A stretch of DNA of 59,041 nt from an uncultured Aquimarina sp. (GTDB taxonomy: Bacteria; Bacteroidota; Bacteroidia; Flavobacteriales; Flavobacteriaceae), in contig CANMLG010000065.1 in assembly GCA_947498765.1 (NCBI GenBank), forward strand, positions 1 to 59,041, given 5' to 3'. Shown piece after piece: positions 43,259-53,009 of the stretch (its first letter is position 1; the number at the start of each line of letters is the position of its first letter). A program made the position numbers and the translations under genes. The notes beneath the pieces were generated by a model. It was not told the origin of the DNA and did no database searches. It worked only from the letters and a program-made list of their open reading frames with translations.

Positions 43259-43266
43259 CAAAGTTA
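43259..43266 (-). promoter_or_regulatory. Promoter -7 box (TAACTTTG) of the nfu gene
   Basis: The box matches TAnnTTTG on the minus strand, with a leader of about a dozen bases before the start codon. Confidence 0.55.
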
Positions 43267-43341
43267 AGAAATAGACTTTTTAAAGCCTTACGATATGGAG
43301 TTGATTTAAAAACTTTCTGATATGATTACTATTTGTTAAAG

Positions 43342-43372
43342 AAAAAAGGCCGACTAACATTTTAGACGGCCT
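43342..43372 (-). terminator. Terminator after the small exported protein gene
   Basis: On the minus strand GGCCGTCT, a loop and AGTCGGCC are followed by TTTTTT. The hairpin is GC-rich and clear, 28 bases beyond the stop at 43400. Confidence 0.85.
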
Positions 43373-43399
43373 CCAACTCACAAACTATTTTTAACTAAA

Positions 43400-43633
43400 C
43401 TATGCTAATACTATTAGCTTTTTTATAAAGGGGGAATCTTTGTATAACCATTCAAATGCATAGTAAGAATTATAAGCAACTAACTTTTCATCTGTGTTTT
43501 CTGTATTTAAAGGAATTTCTTTTAACATAATTGTCCTTTCCAATCCTAACGACAAATGATCTGCAGTTACCGTAGTTGCTGAAAATGCGGAGATTCCTAT
43601 ACCAAAAAATAAAACAAATAAAATTGACTTCAT
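43400..43633 (-). CDS. Small exported protein of unknown function
   Basis: This 77-residue protein starts with a good signal peptide (MKSILFVLFFGIGISAFSA, cut near residue 19-20). The mature part of about 58 residues has no cysteines and no motif I know; it ends in EWLYKDSPFIKKLIVLA. I chose the ATG at 43633 and not the upstream TTG at 43663, because the signal peptide begins there. It has its own strong terminator. The sequence is probably family-specific to Flavobacteriaceae. Confidence 0.6.
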   Translation of the reverse strand: MKSILFVLFFGIGISAFSATTVTADHLSLGLERTIMLKEIPLNTENTDEKLVAYNSYYAFEWLYKDSPFIKKLIVLA

Positions 43634-43758
43634 AATTATACGTTTTAAGTTGCTTAAATTCAAACATTTACTAAACTTGTTGCAATATAGCGAATATTTA
43701 GGTATTTAAACGACTAAAAAAATGTTAAAATTTCAAAACGTAAGTAAAAGACTACTGT

Positions 43759-44547
43759 TTATAGGCTTTTCAGAATGATATTTTTTTTTGAATTAAAGCG
43801 CTCATTTACAATTTTTTCAAGTGTGTTTGCTTTAGCGTTAGTAAAAAACAATAACTCACCTATTGCAGTTGAAGTATTTTTCATTTGATTTTCCAAAAGT
43901 ATTTGATTGGTTTGCCTTGCTACTGCCTCTCCTGAATCAATGATTCTTACATTATTAGGCAACAATTTAGTTAACAAAGGAATTAAATAAGGATAATGAC
44001 TACAACCGAGTACTAAATAATCAATACGTTTATCCAACATAGGTTGTAAATATTGTTTCAACAATAGTTCTAATGCTGGATTTGACAAATCTCCAGCTTC
44101 TATAAACTCAACTAAACCTTTACCTACTACCTCAACAATTTCAGTATCTTGTGCATACAAGTCTGAAGTTTTTGCAAACAATGCACTAGTTAATGTCCCT
44201 TTCGTTGCTAACACACCAATAGCCTTCGTTTTAGTTCCTAATACTGCAGGTTTTATTGCCGGCTCAATACCAACAAAGGGCACTTTATAACCACTCCTAA
44301 GCTCTATTATAGCATTAGTTGTCGCCGTATTACACGCCACTACAATAAGCTTACATTTTTTTTTTAATAAGAAGTCTACATTTTTTTTACAAAGTAACAC
44401 AATCTCTTTAATTGACTTTTGTCCATAAGGCGCATTTGCACTATCTGCTACATAGATCATATTTTCATTAGGCAAAAGTTTTATTAATTCTTTTAATATA
44501 GAAGTACCTCCAATACCCGAGTCAAATACACCAATAGGTTCTTTCAT
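43759..44547 (-). CDS. murI: Glutamate racemase MurI
   Basis: This 262-residue cytosolic enzyme makes D-glutamate for MurD. The catalytic cysteines are in VVACNTATTN and VLGCSHYPYL. The start GVFDSGIGGTSIL and PYGQKS are family motifs. It lies after the two Skp-like genes and bamA on the same strand, separated by a terminator from the skp gene. Confidence 0.95.
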   Translation of the reverse strand: MKEPIGVFDSGIGGTSILKELIKLLPNENMIYVADSANAPYGQKSIKEIVLLCKKNVDFLLKKKCKLIVVACNTATTNAIIELRSGYKVPFVGIEPAIKPAVLGTKTKAIGVLATKGTLTSALFAKTSDLYAQDTEIVEVVGKGLVEFIEAGDLSNPALELLLKQYLQPMLDKRIDYLVLGCSHYPYLIPLLTKLLPNNVRIIDSGEAVARQTNQILLENQMKNTSTAIGELLFFTNAKANTLEKIVNERFNSKKNIILKSL

Positions 44548-44603
44548 CTGTTATATGCTTTTCAGCTAAGTTAACTAGTTCTTATTTAATTTCTTTTTTA
44601 AAA

Positions 44604-44634
44604 CAAAAAAAGGTTGCTCGTATGAACAACCTTT
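44604..44634 (-). terminator. Terminator of the uppS-bamA-skp operon
   Basis: On the minus strand AAAGGTTG and CAACCTTT form a stem followed by a run of T. It lies 25 bases after the stop of the last skp-like gene. Confidence 0.8.
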
Positions 44635-44658
44635 ACTTCTTATTGTATTTTGGTAGAA

Positions 44659-45171
44659 TTATTGAATTCCTAATGCACTTTTTACATCATTCATTAAATC
44701 ATATCCATCTGCCATAATTACTCCTGTTCCAGTAGTAGAATCAAGCACATAGTTATATCCTTTATCACGAGCTACTTTTTGAACTGTTACTCTAGCTTTT
44801 TCAATTACCGGCTTTAACAATTCAACTTCCTTAGTTTGTAAATCTTTAAGTGCCTTTTGACGGTATTCAGTAACTGATTTTTCAATTCCCTGAACCTCTT
44901 GAGCTCTCTTTAAATTTTCTTCTTGCGTCTTTGTTTTTTCTTCTTGAGTATACAATTTTACTTTGTTTTGTAACTCAGTAGCCATAGTTTTAAATTCGGC
45001 ATCATAAGTTTTCTGCAATTTTTCTAACTCACTCATTGCAGCTTTATACTCTGGCATAATATTAACCAGTTCTTGAGATGCTATATGTGCTACTTTAGAT
45101 TGTGCATTTGCCACATTACTCATTCCAAAAACCAAAGCAACTGCTACTAAAAGTGTTTTTATTTGTTTCAT
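44659..45171 (-). CDS. OmpH/Skp-like periplasmic chaperone, second copy
   Basis: This 170-residue protein has a signal peptide (residues 1-23) and two long helices (about 45-130) that form the tentacles of the trimeric Skp chaperone. KVAHIASQELVNIMPEY is the typical start after cleavage, and DKGYNYVLDSTTGTGVIMADG the end. It guards unfolded outer-membrane proteins on the way to BamA. It is the last gene of the uppS-bamA operon. The paralogue upstream is longer and charged at its C-terminus. Confidence 0.9.
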   Translation of the reverse strand: MKQIKTLLVAVALVFGMSNVANAQSKVAHIASQELVNIMPEYKAAMSELEKLQKTYDAEFKTMATELQNKVKLYTQEEKTKTQEENLKRAQEVQGIEKSVTEYRQKALKDLQTKEVELLKPVIEKARVTVQKVARDKGYNYVLDSTTGTGVIMADGYDLMNDVKSALGIQ

Positions 45172-45209
45172 TTTAATAATTTGAATTAATACTTGTTTCT
45201 ATTTTAAAT

Positions 45210-45998
45210 TTAATTTTTCTTTCTTAATGCCTGTAATGAATCGCGCTTTTTTTGTCTTTCGGCTAACAATTTATTTCTTCGCTCTTCATATTCTTTAATT
45301 TTTTGTTGTCTTAATTTATCACGCTCCGCTTTCTTTTCAGCTATTAAACGCTCTCTTTCTTTTTGTTTTGCTTCAACTTCACGTTGCCTAGCTTGTAATT
45401 CTTTATCTTGAGCTATCGTATTCCCCTCATCATTCTCAATCTTTCTTTTTTCTGCTTTTGATTGTGCCTGTGTACGTTTAGCGGCTCTTGTTATATTACG
45501 TAATACTAAATCACTAACATCATACCTATCTGCAGAATACAACATTACAACATCTGCTGATTTATCAAAAATAAAATCATATTTTTTTGTCTTTGCAATA
45601 GTTTGTACTGCATTAAAAACTTGGTCTTGTATAGGTTTTACCAAACGTTCCTTTTGCCTTACCAAATAACCTGTGGGTCCAAAATGCTGTTGTTGATAAT
45701 CGATTATTTCTTTTTCTTTAAATCTAATATCCTCTTCTCTTTCTTCAATTAACTCTTTTGTTAATAATACTTTTTCATTTATCAAGGCCACTTTCATATC
45801 TTCAACTTCACTTTGCCTAAGTTCAATTTCTGTTTTCCAATCCTGAACTTTTTTTTCAAGTTGTCCTTGAGCTTCCCCATACTCTGCTACATTATTTAAA
45901 ATGTAATCCATATCGATATAGCCTATTCTAACTCCTTTTTGTGCAAAAGCTGACATGCTAAAAAAACATGCTACTATTGATAAAATTTTTAAACGCAT
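45210..45998 (-). CDS. OmpH/Skp-like periplasmic protein with a charged tail
   Basis: This 262-residue protein has a signal peptide (1-19). Residues about 20-165 are a Skp-type domain (RIGYIDMDYILNNVAEY). From about 180 on comes a long Lys/Arg/Glu coiled coil (KQKERERLIAEKKAERDKLRQQ) not present in classic Skp. It is encoded between bamA (41 bases upstream) and a second Skp gene (38 bases downstream), all on one strand. It probably works as a chaperone for BamA clients; the tail may contact the wall or other proteins. Confidence 0.88.
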   Translation of the reverse strand: MRLKILSIVACFFSMSAFAQKGVRIGYIDMDYILNNVAEYGEAQGQLEKKVQDWKTEIELRQSEVEDMKVALINEKVLLTKELIEEREEDIRFKEKEIIDYQQQHFGPTGYLVRQKERLVKPIQDQVFNAVQTIAKTKKYDFIFDKSADVVMLYSADRYDVSDLVLRNITRAAKRTQAQSKAEKRKIENDEGNTIAQDKELQARQREVEAKQKERERLIAEKKAERDKLRQQKIKEYEERRNKLLAERQKKRDSLQALRKKN

Positions 45999-46039
45999 TA
46001 GTATCTCTTTTTTACTTATTGAAATAATCGTGCCACAAA

Positions 46040-48646
46040 TTAAAATTGTTGCCCTAAAATGAAATGTATTTCTTGCCCGTGTGGTCCAGTTTCACCAGGT
46101 AATGAGTCAAAACCATAAGCAAAATCAATTCCCAATAAACCAAATGCTGGCATAAATATACGAATTCCAGCTCCAGCTGCACGGTTTAATTGAAACGGAT
46201 TAAATTGTTTAAAATTGTCATACGCTGCTCCACCTTCAAGAAAAGTTAACGCATAAATTGTAGCTGCGGGCTTTAAACTTACAGGGTACCTTAGCTCTAA
46301 CGAAAATTTATTAAAAATAGTTGACCCTCTTGAATCTACCGGTGGTACATTACTAATATCTGTAGTTCGCGAAAACACTCTTCCATCTGGATACCCTCGT
46401 AATGCCACATTTTCTACAGACGCCAAACCACTGTTACCGCCTAGACCACTACCTCCTAATTGAAAACGCTCAAAAGGGATATCACCTCGATCTTGATTGT
46501 AAGCTCCTAAAAAACCAAACTGAAATGCAGATCGCAACACTAATTTTTTAGGCAAACTAGTATACCAATCTCCAGCAAATTTAATTTTATAATATTCCAA
46601 CCATTTAAAACGCTCTTGATCTATTTCTTCTATACGATCATTAACTACTTGAGAGTTTACCTGAGTTCGTTGCAATTCAACCAAATCTTCCCTTTCTTCT
46701 TTTAAAGCTTTCCAATCTGTATTTTTAAAGAATGAATAAGGAATACTTGTTTTTGCCGTAAATGAAAATTTAGATCCAGCTGTTGGAAAAATTGGACTAA
46801 TACTTGTATTGTCCCTACTAAGACCAAATGTATAAGTTAGATCATTTGAACTCCCGTTATTAAAACTGAAACCTGATATACGAAAGTTACTTAAATTATA
46901 ATGCCTAAAGCCTATAGATTGTGATAATGTAAAATAATCATCTGGCCAGCGTAAGCGTTTTGCAATTCCTATACTACCACCAGTAAGTAAAAAACTTTGA
47001 CTCTCATCAACCTCACGAGTTTGAAAGTTAAATTGAAATTGATTAGTATGTGAAAAAGACACAGATAATTGATAAGGTCTTTTTCCTCCTAACCAAGGCT
47101 CTACAAATGATAAACTATAGGTCCTAAAGGATTGACTTGCCTGGGCACGTAACGCCAAACTTTGTCCATCTCCAGAAGGTAGCGGCCTATATGATTCCTT
47201 GTTAAAAATATTACCAATAGAAAAGTTATTAAATCGCAAGCCTAACGTACCTATAAATCCTGTACCACCAAATCCACCTTGCAATTCAAATTGACTTGAT
47301 CCTTTTTCTACTACAGAATATTCTACATCGACAGTTCCCGAATTTGGATCTGGATTTTTAATATTCGGAGTTAATTGCTCCGTATCAAAAAATGTAGTTT
47401 GACCAAGCTCCCTAAGTGTACGAATAATTTTTTCCTTACTAAAAACCTCACCTGGTCTGGTTCGTAAATTACGATGTACTACGTGATCATTGGTTTTATC
47501 ATTACCAATTACTGTTATATGATCAAAACGAGTTAATTTTCCTTCTATAATACGCAATTCAAAATCTATCGTATCATTTTTCACATTCACCTCAACGGGG
47601 TTAATCCTAGAAAAGAAATACCCATTATTTTGATATAAATTAGTAATATCATCTGCATCTGGCTTTGTATTATCTGCTATACGCTTATCCAACAATACGC
47701 CATTGTATACATCTCCTTTTTTTAATATAAGTTTTCTGGCTATTTGCTCGTCTGTAAACACACTATTACCAATAATACTAATATCACCAAAATAGTAACG
47801 CCTACCTTCTTCTAAAGTTAATTTAAGATCAATAGTATTATCATCTCTTTTTATAATTGAATCAGAAATTATACGGGCATCTCTGTAACCTTTTTCTTTA
47901 TATTTTTCTATTATTTTTTTCTTATCCTCTTTGTAATCTTCAGCTATATATTTGGATCGCTTCCAAAAACGAAAAGGAAACTTCTTCTTGGTTTTTTTTA
48001 GGTACTTTCTAATTTTTGCATCTGATAATTTTTCATTGCCCTCAATGATAACATCATTTATTTTTACACGTTCTCCCTTATCTACTCTTACCAACATATT
48101 TACTTCGTTGGTTTCTGTTGTATCTTTTACCTCGGTTACGTTGACTAAAACTTTAGCATTCAAATATCCTTTTTCTTGATATTTTTTACGAATGTAATTT
48201 TTAGTGGTAGTTGTTAAATTATCCGTTACTTTAACTCCTTTAATAAGGTTATTATCCTTAATAAATTCTTGATTCTTTGATTTAGATACTCCTTCTATTC
48301 GGGCTTCTTTTAGCACAGGAACTTGTTGAATATTTAATTCAATATCAGCTACACCATCTTCTACTTTAGTGATGTAAAAATTAATATTTTTAAACAACCC
48401 TAGTTCCCATAATTTTTTTATGGTTTTACTAATTTTATCTCCTGGTAAGTAAATTTCCTGACCTGTTCTAAGTCCAGTGTAAGTTATTATGGTTTGTTCA
48501 TTATATGTAGTTGAACCTGTTACCTCAATTTTCCCTAATGTATAACGCTTACTAGTTTCAAAAGCAGCATCAGCCTGTCCATAGACCTGACCCATACTTA
48601 TGAAAAAAAATAAGATAATAATATACTGAATAGAGGTTGAGTTCAA
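46040..48646 (-). CDS. bamA: Outer-membrane assembly factor BamA
   Basis: This is the central BAM-complex protein, about 868 residues: a signal peptide, five POTRA domains (about 35-440; first TLGKIEVTGSTTYNEQTI), then the 16-strand Omp85 barrel, containing the conserved RGYPDGRVFSRTTD-like strand loop and ending in QEIHFILGQQF with the terminal Phe. I placed the start at the TTG at 48646 (NSTSIQYIIILFFFISMGQVYG), giving a normal signal peptide 8 bases after uppS. A longer frame begins at 48682 but overlaps uppS. Confidence 0.93.
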   Translation of the reverse strand: MNSTSIQYIIILFFFISMGQVYGQADAAFETSKRYTLGKIEVTGSTTYNEQTIITYTGLRTGQEIYLPGDKISKTIKKLWELGLFKNINFYITKVEDGVADIELNIQQVPVLKEARIEGVSKSKNQEFIKDNNLIKGVKVTDNLTTTTKNYIRKKYQEKGYLNAKVLVNVTEVKDTTETNEVNMLVRVDKGERVKINDVIIEGNEKLSDAKIRKYLKKTKKKFPFRFWKRSKYIAEDYKEDKKKIIEKYKEKGYRDARIISDSIIKRDDNTIDLKLTLEEGRRYYFGDISIIGNSVFTDEQIARKLILKKGDVYNGVLLDKRIADNTKPDADDITNLYQNNGYFFSRINPVEVNVKNDTIDFELRIIEGKLTRFDHITVIGNDKTNDHVVHRNLRTRPGEVFSKEKIIRTLRELGQTTFFDTEQLTPNIKNPDPNSGTVDVEYSVVEKGSSQFELQGGFGGTGFIGTLGLRFNNFSIGNIFNKESYRPLPSGDGQSLALRAQASQSFRTYSLSFVEPWLGGKRPYQLSVSFSHTNQFQFNFQTREVDESQSFLLTGGSIGIAKRLRWPDDYFTLSQSIGFRHYNLSNFRISGFSFNNGSSNDLTYTFGLSRDNTSISPIFPTAGSKFSFTAKTSIPYSFFKNTDWKALKEEREDLVELQRTQVNSQVVNDRIEEIDQERFKWLEYYKIKFAGDWYTSLPKKLVLRSAFQFGFLGAYNQDRGDIPFERFQLGGSGLGGNSGLASVENVALRGYPDGRVFSRTTDISNVPPVDSRGSTIFNKFSLELRYPVSLKPAATIYALTFLEGGAAYDNFKQFNPFQLNRAAGAGIRIFMPAFGLLGIDFAYGFDSLPGETGPHGQEIHFILGQQF

Positions 48647-48653
48647 TACTGTT

Positions 48654-49394
48654 TTAGCTAAGCTGCTCACTCGTTTTTCCAAATCTTCGTTCTCTTTGTT
48701 GATAATTTAATAATGCTTCATACAGATCTTCTTCTTTAAAATCAGGCCATAGTACAGGCGTGAAATACATTTCTGCGTAAGCTATTTGCCACAATAAAAA
48801 ATTACTTATACGCTGCTCCCCACTTGTTCGTATTAACAAATCAACATCGGGTATATCTTTAGTGTATAAGTGCTCCTTAATAACGTCTTCGGTTATTAAA
48901 TGTGGCGAAATTAAATTATTTTTTGCTTTTTCTGCTATTTCTTTGACAGTATTTACAAGTTCTTCTCTAGAACCATAACTTAGTGCCAATGTTAACACTA
49001 CAGTATTTAGTCCTTTTGTTTTTTCCATTACCGATAATAACTCCTCTTTTACCTTCTTTGGTAAGGCATCTATATTGCCTATTACATTTAAACGTATACC
49101 TCCTTTAATAAAGTTTGTCAACTCTCTTTTTAATGATTTCACTAACAAACGCATTAATGCATCTACTTCTAATTTAGGTCGGCTCCAATTTTCTGTAGAA
49201 AATGCATAAAGTGTTAAGTACTTAACACCTACATCACGACAAGCATCTACTACTCTATTTACTGTTTTTGTTCCACTTTCATGCCCCAGAGCCCTTAAAA
49301 GACCTTTATTTTTTGCCCAACGCCCATTACCATCCATTATTATGGCTACATGTTTCGGTATATTTGTGTTCAATTGTTCTTTTATACTCATCAT
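48654..49394 (-). CDS. uppS: Undecaprenyl diphosphate synthase UppS
   Basis: This 246-residue cis-prenyltransferase makes the C55 lipid carrier for peptidoglycan and O-antigen. HVAIIMDGNGRWAKNKG holds the catalytic Asp, and TLYAFSTENWSRP and RTSGEQRISNFLLWQIAYAEMYF are family motifs. The ATG at 49394 (MMSIKEQL) or 49391 is chosen; an upstream TTG frame lies within the leader after a promoter box. It is the first gene of the uppS-bamA-skp operon. Confidence 0.95.
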   Translation of the reverse strand: MMSIKEQLNTNIPKHVAIIMDGNGRWAKNKGLLRALGHESGTKTVNRVVDACRDVGVKYLTLYAFSTENWSRPKLEVDALMRLLVKSLKRELTNFIKGGIRLNVIGNIDALPKKVKEELLSVMEKTKGLNTVVLTLALSYGSREELVNTVKEIAEKAKNNLISPHLITEDVIKEHLYTKDIPDVDLLIRTSGEQRISNFLLWQIAYAEMYFTPVLWPDFKEEDLYEALLNYQQRERRFGKTSEQLS

Positions 49395-49470
49395 ACTATC
49401 AATTCCATCGAAATAGTTTCCGACTGGATTATATACATTATCATTTTGACAACTTATCAAAAAGTTATTA

Positions 49471-49478
49471 CAAAAGTA
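49471..49478 (-). promoter_or_regulatory. Promoter -7 box (TACTTTTG) of the uppS-bamA operon
   Basis: The box matches TAnnTTTG on the minus strand. The leader to the uppS start is about 70 bases. Confidence 0.5.
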
Positions 49479-49642
49479 AGTTTCCTTAGAAAAAGCACAT
49501 GATTTTTAGTCAAATTTATTTAAAAAATCGAACAAGCATTTTCTTTTAAGCAAAACACCCACTTAATCTAACAGCAAACTTAATTGATTTTATACTATTT
49601 TCACTTTTAATGAGGGAAGAATAAGTGAAATTGAGCAATTAA

Positions 49643-50365
49643 TTAAAAAATACAGTAACACGGTCTTCTACCAAAAGTATATGTTAATGTTAATGCATTA
49701 AAAAAATACCAATCATTATTATTTGAATTTCCAAAATTAAGGTTTGCTGCTCCTAATGGAAGATTTAAATTTTCAGGATTACTCCCATCTAAATTATCCG
49801 TAAAAGAATATCGAGCTCCTAATTCAAAACCAACTACAAAATGCCTTGCTATATTAGTTTTTATACCTAAAACAATTGGTATTGCCATAGACCAAGTATC
49901 ATCAAATGCTAAAAACTCACTTGCTGGCACCCCTGAAGCAGTTGGAATATCTCTTCGAGCTAGATCTCCATGATTTATTACTGTGATCCCCGTATACAAA
50001 TAGGGCACCATTTGTTTTTCCCCTGTATGCAAATCCCACTCCCAAAACGTATATTCTATACCTAATGATAGCTCTTTAACAGAATTTTCAAAAAAATAAG
50101 CACGTTGCTGCCTTAGTGGATCTGATGAATCTGGATCACTTGCACTTATAGGAATGTAAGCTGCAGAAAACCTAAATGAATGGCGCTTACTCCTATTCCA
50201 CCTAGCCAAAATACCAAATCCTGTATCTTGTGGACGAATAAATGTAGTATTACCTATATCTCCTACATAGTTTGACACACCGATTGCAACACCAACCTCA
50301 TACGTTTGTGCTTGTATGAGTTGTACTACAAAAAATATAAGGAGTGTAAATAGGGGCTTCTGCAT
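49643..50365 (-). CDS. DUF6089-type outer-membrane beta-barrel protein
   Basis: This protein of about 240 residues has a signal peptide (MQKPLFTLLIFFVVQLIQAQ). The mature part has alternating strands ending in aromatic residues (YEVGVAIGVSNYVGDIG, FGIEARWN-like, LTLTYTFG), as expected of an eight-stranded barrel. The family occurs in Bacteroidetes beside uppS/bamA. The function is unknown. A TATATTTG promoter box at 50381-50388 shows that the upstream TTG of a longer frame is not the start. Confidence 0.85.
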   Translation of the reverse strand: MQKPLFTLLIFFVVQLIQAQTYEVGVAIGVSNYVGDIGNTTFIRPQDTGFGILARWNRSKRHSFRFSAAYIPISASDPDSSDPLRQQRAYFFENSVKELSLGIEYTFWEWDLHTGEKQMVPYLYTGITVINHGDLARRDIPTASGVPASEFLAFDDTWSMAIPIVLGIKTNIARHFVVGFELGARYSFTDNLDGSNPENLNLPLGAANLNFGNSNNNDWYFFNALTLTYTFGRRPCYCIF

Positions 50366-50380
50366 AATCATCAAAGTTTG

Positions 50381-50388
50381 CAAATATA
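50381..50388 (-). promoter_or_regulatory. Promoter -7 box (TATATTTG) of the DUF6089 gene
   Basis: The box matches TAnnTTTG and lies 15 bases upstream of the chosen start. Confidence 0.55.
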
Positions 50389-50509
50389 GAATTTTTGTTT
50401 ACTTTATTCGAAAATAAACTCTTATTGTAAAAATGTAAAACAATTTTAGAACAAATTTATTGTAATTCATCCTACTTTATACATTATATTTTATTGCTTA
50501 TTTATAGGT

Positions 50510-51391
50510 TTAATTCCTTTTATCTTCCCCCCAGAGCATCTTTTCTCTCAATGTCTTCAGAAAGCTCTCTTCGTTTAATTGCACCATATTAATTTTAAAA
50601 TCTGCTTTTTTGATTTTAACTTCAGTATCATTTGGCAAGGTATGTGTCCGTGAATCTAATGAAATTAAATGCTCATCTTCTCTTCCTGAAATTACCAAAG
50701 AAAGCTCATAATCATTTGGAATAACCAGAGGACGCATATTTAAATTGTGCGGCGCTATTGGCGTAACTAAAAAGCTTGAAGTTTCTGGCATTACTATTGG
50801 CCCACCGCAACTAAGTGAATAACCTGTAGAACCTGTTGGTGTAGAGACTATCATCCCATCGGCCCAGTAAGATGTTAAAAACTCCTCATTTACTTTAGTA
50901 TGGACTGTGATCATAGAGGTTGTATTTTTCCGACTTACAGTAATTTCATTTAAAGCAAAATTTACTCCATCAAAATCGTAACCGGTATCGGAGCTTATTT
51001 GCAATAAATTCCTAGAAGATATACTGTAGTTCCCTTCAAAAATTTGTTGTACTGATGCCTTTAATTCATCTTTCCGAATTGTTGCCAAAAAACCTAATCG
51101 CCCTGTATTTATACCCGCTATAGGAATTCCTAAATCACGTACATAAGTTACCGTTTTTAATATTGTACCATCCCCACCAATACTAAAAAACAAATCATAT
51201 GAAGTATCCAACTCTTTAAATGTACTAAAATGCGAATAATTTTTACTAATACTTTCGTGCTGATGAATAAGTGCTAAAAAATTCTTTTCAATAACAACTT
51301 CTACTGAATTTACATCTAATAACTCTAATAACTGCTGAATATATTTACCTGAATTTTTATGGTAAAATTGCCCGTAGATACCTACTTTCAT
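50510..51391 (-). CDS. nadK: NAD kinase NadK
   Basis: This 293-residue enzyme phosphorylates NAD to NADP. FSIGGDGTILKT holds the GGDGT nucleotide motif, NTGRLGFLA the substrate loop, and STPTGSTGYSLSCGGPIV the second conserved segment. It lies 21 bases after a CBS-domain gene on the same strand and ends before the DUF6089 promoter. The length is normal. Confidence 0.95.
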   Translation of the reverse strand: MKVGIYGQFYHKNSGKYIQQLLELLDVNSVEVVIEKNFLALIHQHESISKNYSHFSTFKELDTSYDLFFSIGGDGTILKTVTYVRDLGIPIAGINTGRLGFLATIRKDELKASVQQIFEGNYSISSRNLLQISSDTGYDFDGVNFALNEITVSRKNTTSMITVHTKVNEEFLTSYWADGMIVSTPTGSTGYSLSCGGPIVMPETSSFLVTPIAPHNLNMRPLVIPNDYELSLVISGREDEHLISLDSRTHTLPNDTEVKIKKADFKINMVQLNEESFLKTLREKMLWGEDKRN

Positions 51392-51412
51392 TTTAATTAT
51401 TTCTTCAAAAGT

Positions 51413-52072
51413 CTACATATTTAAATACTTATCCAAATACCTTGACCGTTCTTTTAAGTTTTTTAAAAAAACATCATCATAATGATCTGAAACAATTTCA
51501 TAACCATATCTTCTAAAAGTTTGCAATAACCCATTCATATCTCCATCGGTTGTTTTCAAAGTTGTTTCAACAATATCTCTTTCCATATTAGATACATATA
51601 TTGCTAATACTTTGGTATTATTAGATTCTACTATTTGACAAATCTCACTAAATGAATGATCATTAACCCCTTTTTGAACCACAATTACATTGCCATACTC
51701 ACTTAAAAAGGACATATCTCCATATACTGAAATCACTTCTTGTAACTCCACATATCCTAAATACATTCCTTTTTCCTGACTTAATACGGGCATCATATTG
51801 GTTTGATATTTTCCTAAAGTTTCTAAAACCTCTAACTCATTTACGCCTTCTTTCACAAAAAAGCTCTCATAATCAAATGAAAAATCCCCAACTAGTTTAT
51901 CTTCTTCAAAACTTCGTACATCATATTCCGACAAACTTCCTAAATAGTTATCTCCATTAACTATTGGCAAATGAGAAAAAGTCAATTCATTAAATAACAA
52001 TTGAGCAAACTTTATTTTTGTATCTGGAGTTAAGGGCGGAACATCATTCAGTATTTCTAAATTCATAAACAA
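51413..52072 (-). CDS. CBS-domain protein
   Basis: This 219-residue cytosolic protein has two CBS-like modules (about 15-60 and 70-130) that commonly bind adenine nucleotides: LPIVNGDNYLGSLSEYDVR and TNMMPVLSQEKGMYLGYVEL are the readable parts. The C-terminal part (about 130-219) has an ACT-like look. It lies upstream of nadK and in the same direction, so a link to NAD(P) levels is possible but not shown. It is divergent to pdxJ. Confidence 0.85.
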   Translation of the reverse strand: MFMNLEILNDVPPLTPDTKIKFAQLLFNELTFSHLPIVNGDNYLGSLSEYDVRSFEEDKLVGDFSFDYESFFVKEGVNELEVLETLGKYQTNMMPVLSQEKGMYLGYVELQEVISVYGDMSFLSEYGNVIVVQKGVNDHSFSEICQIVESNNTKVLAIYVSNMERDIVETTLKTTDGDMNGLLQTFRRYGYEIVSDHYDDVFLKNLKERSRYLDKYLNM

Positions 52073-52273
52073 ATAAGTTTAACAGTTATTTTTTTATAAA
52101 ACCTAAGGACTCCACATTCATTAAAATATTTAAAATGTTCTTTACAAAGCTCTATTACTAGATTTACTTGTAAACCTTAATTTTAAAATCCACTCGAGCA
52201 AATTCAAAACAAAACAACTACTCCATATTAAAAAAGTCCTGATAAGTTTAGACACAATGCACAAACAAGTTTG

Positions 52274-52281
52274 TATTTTTG
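52274..52281 (+). promoter_or_regulatory. Promoter -7 box (TATTTTTG) of pdxJ
   Basis: The box matches TAnnTTTG and lies 17 bases upstream of the ATG at 52299. It makes a start at 52257 impossible for this transcript. Confidence 0.6.
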
Positions 52282-52298
52282 AACAAAATTTAAAAGCC

Positions 52299-53009
52299 AT
52301 GACTAAGCTTAGTGTAAATATAAACAAAATTGCCACGCTGCGTAATGCAAGAGGAGGCAATATGCCCAATCTAATTAAAACAGCAACAGACATTGAACGT
52401 TTTGGAGGACAAGGAATTACCATACACCCACGTCCTGATGAACGACATATAACCTACAATGATGCTCATGAATTAACTAAAATTGTTACTACTGAATTTA
52501 ATATTGAGGGCAATCCTATTCCTAAATTTATAGACTTAGTACTAGCCACAAAACCAGATCAAGTCACCTTAGTCCCAGATGCTATAACAAATATTACAAG
52601 TAATGCTGGCTGGGACACCATAAAAAATGAAGCTTTTTTAACTGAAGTAATTACAGAATTTAAAAGAAATAACATTCGCACCTCCATTTTTGTTGACCCC
52701 TTAAACCCTATGATTGAAGGCGCTAAAAAAACAGGTACTGACCGTATTGAATTATACACAGAAGCTTATGCCAAAAACTATATCATAGACAAAAAAACTG
52801 CCATTACCCCCTACATCAGTGCTGCCGAAGTTGCACTTGCTAATGATCTAGGCATTAATGCAGGTCATGATCTATCATTAGATAATATTGAATATTTTAG
52901 CAAAAATATCCCTGGATTACTGGAAGTCTCCATAGGACATGCACTAATTTGCGAATCCTTATATCTGGGCTTAGAAAATGTTGTACAAATGTATTTAAGA
53001 AAATTATAA
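52299..53009 (+). CDS. pdxJ: Pyridoxine 5'-phosphate synthase PdxJ
   Basis: This 236-residue TIM-barrel enzyme makes pyridoxine 5'-phosphate from deoxyxylulose phosphate and aminoacetone phosphate. The start MTKLSVNINKIATLRNARGG is the exact family beginning. GITIHPRPDERHI and the closing SIGHALICESLYLGLENVV are typical. The ATG at 52299 is chosen on family length and promoter position. It is a single gene, divergent from the CBS-nadK pair. Confidence 0.95.
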   Translation: MTKLSVNINKIATLRNARGGNMPNLIKTATDIERFGGQGITIHPRPDERHITYNDAHELTKIVTTEFNIEGNPIPKFIDLVLATKPDQVTLVPDAITNITSNAGWDTIKNEAFLTEVITEFKRNNIRTSIFVDPLNPMIEGAKKTGTDRIELYTEAYAKNYIIDKKTAITPYISAAEVALANDLGINAGHDLSLDNIEYFSKNIPGLLEVSIGHALICESLYLGLENVVQMYLRKL

